Source: Candidatus Amulumruptor caecigallinarius (GTDB taxonomy: Bacteria; Bacteroidota; Bacteroidia; Bacteroidales; Muribaculaceae). Taken from it: 64,000 nt of DNA. Where the stretch lies: the NCBI GenBank assembly GCA_023665605.1, contig JAMPDP010000005.1, positions 31,887 through 95,886 of the forward strand, in the 5' to 3' direction. The notes below the pieces were generated by a model. It was not told the DNA's origin. It saw only the letters and a list, made by a program, of their open reading frames with translations, and made no database searches. Of this stretch, positions 61,511-64,000 are shown one piece after another (within the stretch, counting starts at the first letter, position 1; each line of letters starts with the position of its first letter). Both the position numbers and the translations under genes were made by a program.

Positions 61511-63955
61511 TTAGACTCTCATGGCGTGAGAGCGTGACTCCTGCTGCTGCGAGCGCATAGCGGTGAAGTCGCTCGAGAGATACTTCGCGGCCAGCTGCTC
61601 CTTAGTGGCAGTCTTGTGGACGTATAAAGAGGCCCCATCGTCATAAGAGAGCTGCCGCTTGGGAGTGCGCTCCCCGTTGATGTCGGCAGAAATGTGCCAG
61701 CGGTTATCCTCCTTGACAAGTCTCACGTCCTTCACATCATTAGGCAGAGAGAACTGGGCATAGTGAGACGCGAGGTGCAGTCGTTCGCCGAACACCCTTT
61801 CGGTGATCTGCGCCGGGGTCTGCGTCTTGTCAAAGTAGGCGTTAAGTGAGGCCGTGTCACCGACACGCGACATCTTCTCGCCGCCGACACTTGCATAAAA
61901 CTTCCACTTGCCGTAACCCTCGCGCTCCGGGTTGGACTCCTTGTAGACGTTGAACTTGTCAATGGCCCTGCCGTCAGAGAGAGTCATGCCCTGCGTCCAC
62001 TCCTCCTTGGAGAGGTGCTTCTGCATCTTGGAGGGGTAATAGACGTTCATAAGGTCACGCACGGCCTCGGCCACGCCCTTCTCGGCGGTTGTCGCCTTGA
62101 AAGCCTCGGCCTGTTGCTCCGTAATTCTTACGGTGGGAAGCTGGCGGTCATTGACCTTGACAGAGAACATCCAGTCCGGCTGCTTCTCGGTCTTGAAGAT
62201 GTGACCGTGGGTGATGTTGTCACCGTTGACGGTGATAATCTGCGGGGCGCGACGTGCGGCCTCCGCCTTTTCCTCGGCTTTTGCCGGGGCCTCGGCCTGT
62301 GGCTTGGGTTGTTCCGGGGCTTGCTCAGTTTTCTTCTTAGGCATATCGGTGGTATTAGCGGGTGAAACGGATTGTGAATTGTCGGGAGTAATCTTATTAT
62401 TGGGAGTTATTAGCTCAGTGACCTTATGGTCATTGGCTTTTTTAATCTTTGGGTCATCGAGCTGCTCACAGATGGCCACGCGCAGCCCCGCCCTAACCAG
62501 CTTGGGCAGATATGAGTCAAGAGCGTGATGTGGAAATCCGGCAAGTTCCACAAACTTGTCCTTGCCGTAGGCACGCCGCGTCAAGGTAATGCCGAGGACA
62601 TCCGAGGCCGTCACCGCGTCACGTGAGAATGTCTCGTAGAAATCTCCCACGCGGAACAGCAACACAGCATCGGGGTGCTTCATCTTCATCTCCTCATATT
62701 GCTTCAGCAATGGAGTAGCCGTGGCCTTTTCAGTCTTGGGTTCGTTTTTTTTGGAGGTCATGTCGGGAGTATCGGGTTGGGTGGTTGAAATTGCCGGTTG
62801 CTGTGCTTCCGTTTGTTGAGTGGTTGGCGTGGGTATCGGGAGAGACTTCTGATTTACGAGGTCAGTGGCGATTTTATGTTCCAGAGCGGTATGTTGAGAC
62901 CTCAGAGCCGACAGCTCGCGATCCCTGCCCCACTCCTTGGAGACAGAGCTTTGGAGCATGGTCACGTCATCACGCAGCTTCGTCGCCCGTTCCTCAAACT
63001 GGCTTATCGTGGAGGCCACGCGCTCCAGCGCGTTGACAAAGTTCATGCAAGCTGCGTGAGTGTCGGCCAAGGCGAGGATACCGTTATTGTACTTATACTT
63101 GTAGGCACCCTCCACAACGAAGCGGTTTTGCACTGACTCGCGACCATCGGCCAAAGTGCGTTCAGAGATTATGCTCACGGGAAATCCATAGACAGAACCT
63201 ATGCGCTGATACTCACCGTTTGTGTCAGTCTTGCGAGCAAGCTCCTGAAGATATTGCCCCAAAACCTTCTCATCGGCAGACTTGCAGCCGTCAATACGCA
63301 GGTCGTTGAGAGGTTTGCCCTCCGAGTCGCGCTTTACCACGCGGCAATACTTAGCATAGTCCTCTTTCATCCTTGCGAGAGCCGCCTCAATGTTGTCAAG
63401 GTCATGGCTCAGAGTCTGATGACGGAAGCGGCTGTCGGCAAGCCCCTTGTTGAAAGCCTTGCGTTCACTTTCGAGCATGGCAATCTGCTTTTCGAGCTTT
63501 GCCTTTTCAAGGAGGTCTGTATTGCCGGAGAGGATGGCCATATACTCTGAGAAGTTCATACCCGACTTTTCATCGATAGCCCCCTCGTCAAGAGTGCGTG
63601 AGCCGAGAGAACCTGACTTAAGCTGATGTATGAACGTGGCCTTGCATTGCAAGAGGTTGAACTTGTAAGCATCCAGCGACTTCTCTACGGCATAGATGAA
63701 CACATCCACATTGTTGTCGGCATAGAGCTTGGCAATCTCGTTGCCGGCTCGTACCCCTCGGCCATTGCGTTGCTCCAGGTCGCTGGGGCGCCATGGGGTG
63801 TCCGTGTGGTGTATGGCCACGCAACGCTGCTGTGCGTTGACACCGGTGCCAAGCATCGAAGTAGAGCCGAACAGCACACGGACATCACCGTCATTCATCG
63901 CCTGAATAATCGCTTTGCGTGAGCGCTCCGTTTTGCACTCCTGAATGGAAGGCAT
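61511..63955 (-). CDS. truncated SNF2-type helicase C-terminus fused to MutS-I and LPD-type domains
   Basis: 814 residues, probably the C-terminal part of a much larger mobile-element polyvalent protein. The N-terminus starts inside the second RecA-like helicase domain: [20 protein letters not shown] (motif V region) and [20 protein letters not shown] (motif VI). Motifs I to IV are missing. Next come long coiled coils, a MutS N-terminal mismatch-recognition-type domain near 415-510 ([40 protein letters not shown]), a Gln/Ala/Glu-rich linker and a C-terminal domain ([25 protein letters not shown]) known from Bacteroides element proteins. A TAA stop lies six codons before the ATG in AT-rich sequence. 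The MutS-like part is a domain, not a mismatch-repair protein. Confidence 0.7.
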   Translation of the reverse strand: MPSIQECKTERSRKAIIQAMNDGDVRVLFGSTSMLGTGVNAQQRCVAIHHTDTPWRPSDLEQRNGRGVRAGNEIAKLYADNNVDVFIYAVEKSLDAYKFNLLQCKATFIHQLKSGSLGSRTLDEGAIDEKSGMNFSEYMAILSGNTDLLEKAKLEKQIAMLESERKAFNKGLADSRFRHQTLSHDLDNIEAALARMKEDYAKYCRVVKRDSEGKPLNDLRIDGCKSADEKVLGQYLQELARKTDTNGEYQRIGSVYGFPVSIISERTLADGRESVQNRFVVEGAYKYKYNNGILALADTHAACMNFVNALERVASTISQFEERATKLRDDVTMLQSSVSKEWGRDRELSALRSQHTALEHKIATDLVNQKSLPIPTPTTQQTEAQQPAISTTQPDTPDMTSKKNEPKTEKATATPLLKQYEEMKMKHPDAVLLFRVGDFYETFSRDAVTASDVLGITLTRRAYGKDKFVELAGFPHHALDSYLPKLVRAGLRVAICEQLDDPKIKKANDHKVTELITPNNKITPDNSQSVSPANTTDMPKKKTEQAPEQPKPQAEAPAKAEEKAEAARRAPQIITVNGDNITHGHIFKTEKQPDWMFSVKVNDRQLPTVRITEQQAEAFKATTAEKGVAEAVRDLMNVYYPSKMQKHLSKEEWTQGMTLSDGRAIDKFNVYKESNPEREGYGKWKFYASVGGEKMSRVGDTASLNAYFDKTQTPAQITERVFGERLHLASHYAQFSLPNDVKDVRLVKEDNRWHISADINGERTPKRQLSYDDGASLYVHKTATKEQLAAKYLSSDFTAMRSQQQESRSHAMRV

Positions 63956-64000
63956 ATTGAATAGATAAACAGTTTATTATTAGCATTATATAAGTGTAAT

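Larger units (their letters stand above)
46529..64000. mobile_element. integrated conjugative/plasmid-like element (right end outside window)
   Basis: It begins at the tRNA-Pro fragment and runs off the right edge. Contents: control region with XRE repressor and small HTH proteins, iterons plus Rep_3 initiator, three toxin-antitoxin modules, TOPRIM and helicase/LPD replication-type proteins, a secreted VirB5/TraI-like protein and lipoproteins. No integrase, relaxase or VirB4 gene is visible within the window, so its mobility class (ICE, integrated plasmid or IME) is not settled. Confidence 0.75.

Noticed and set aside
62500..62770. DNA mismatch-repair protein MutS
   Set aside because: Only the N-terminal mismatch-recognition-type domain is present inside a polyvalent helicase-derived protein; the clamp and ATPase domains of MutS are absent.

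Overview
The window looks like a chromosomal segment of a Bacteroidales bacterium, most likely of the Muribaculaceae. The evidence is the moderately GC-rich coding sequence, Bacteroidetes-type promoters (TTTG, about 20 nt, TAnnTTTG), weak or absent Shine-Dalgarno sequences, lipoprotein signal peptides ending in SC, fimbrillin-like (DUF6562/Mfa2-type) lipoproteins and long Bacteroidetes forms of NusB and InfB. The family assignment is an inference from gene content, not from a marker-gene comparison.

Positions 1-46,240 are mostly ordinary chromosome. From the left: a truncated ABC-F ATPase, a CBS-domain ClC channel and an initiating sugar transferase (minus strand). Next come a membrane FMN/Fe-S protein with an adjacent nitroreductase, then pyruvate phosphate dikinase (plus). 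A small island follows (about 9.7-17.7 kb) with a decayed gene fragment resembling an integrase arm domain, a secreted EreA/ChaN-like protein and a complete type I restriction-modification operon hsdM-hsdS-hsdR. After that come nusB-yajC-ybbR-coaE (plus), then glyS-lemA-FKBP-(kinase/RapZ fusion)-MurU-like nucleotidyltransferase (minus). rfbD and prfC (plus) are followed by clpP-clpX-recQ-ftsE-lysC-lysA (minus), a polytopic membrane protein with folK, the rimP-nusA-infB transcription/translation operon (minus) and a GT2 glycosyltransferase (plus). Three large intergenic gaps (17.8, 29.6 and 37.6 kb) hold members of one dispersed family of palindromic, terminal-inverted-repeat elements.

From about 46.5 kb to the right edge the sequence is an integrated mobile element. 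Its left junction is a 46-nt 3' half of a tRNA-Pro gene, still followed by the tRNA's own terminator. The element carries a divergent repressor/small-HTH control region, a Rep_3-type initiator preceded by four iterons, and three toxin-antitoxin modules (HicAB, YefM-YoeB, HigBA) plus a lone nucleotidyltransferase within about 3 kb. A long minus-strand set follows: the C-terminal part of a helicase/MutS-I/polyvalent protein, a TOPRIM primase-like protein, a VirB5/TraI-like secreted protein, a zinc-ribbon protein and four lipoproteins, two of them fimbrillin-like.

The most unusual feature is a duplicated unit at 52.8-53.4 kb and 54.7-55.2 kb. Each copy has a 300-360 nt non-coding region that folds into a long nested hairpin, placed directly upstream of a gene for a very small hydrophobic membrane protein. 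The outer stems of the two copies have different sequences but the same architecture, so pairing appears to be kept by compensatory change. I recognise no known RNA or DNA element here, and it is the best candidate for an undescribed system.
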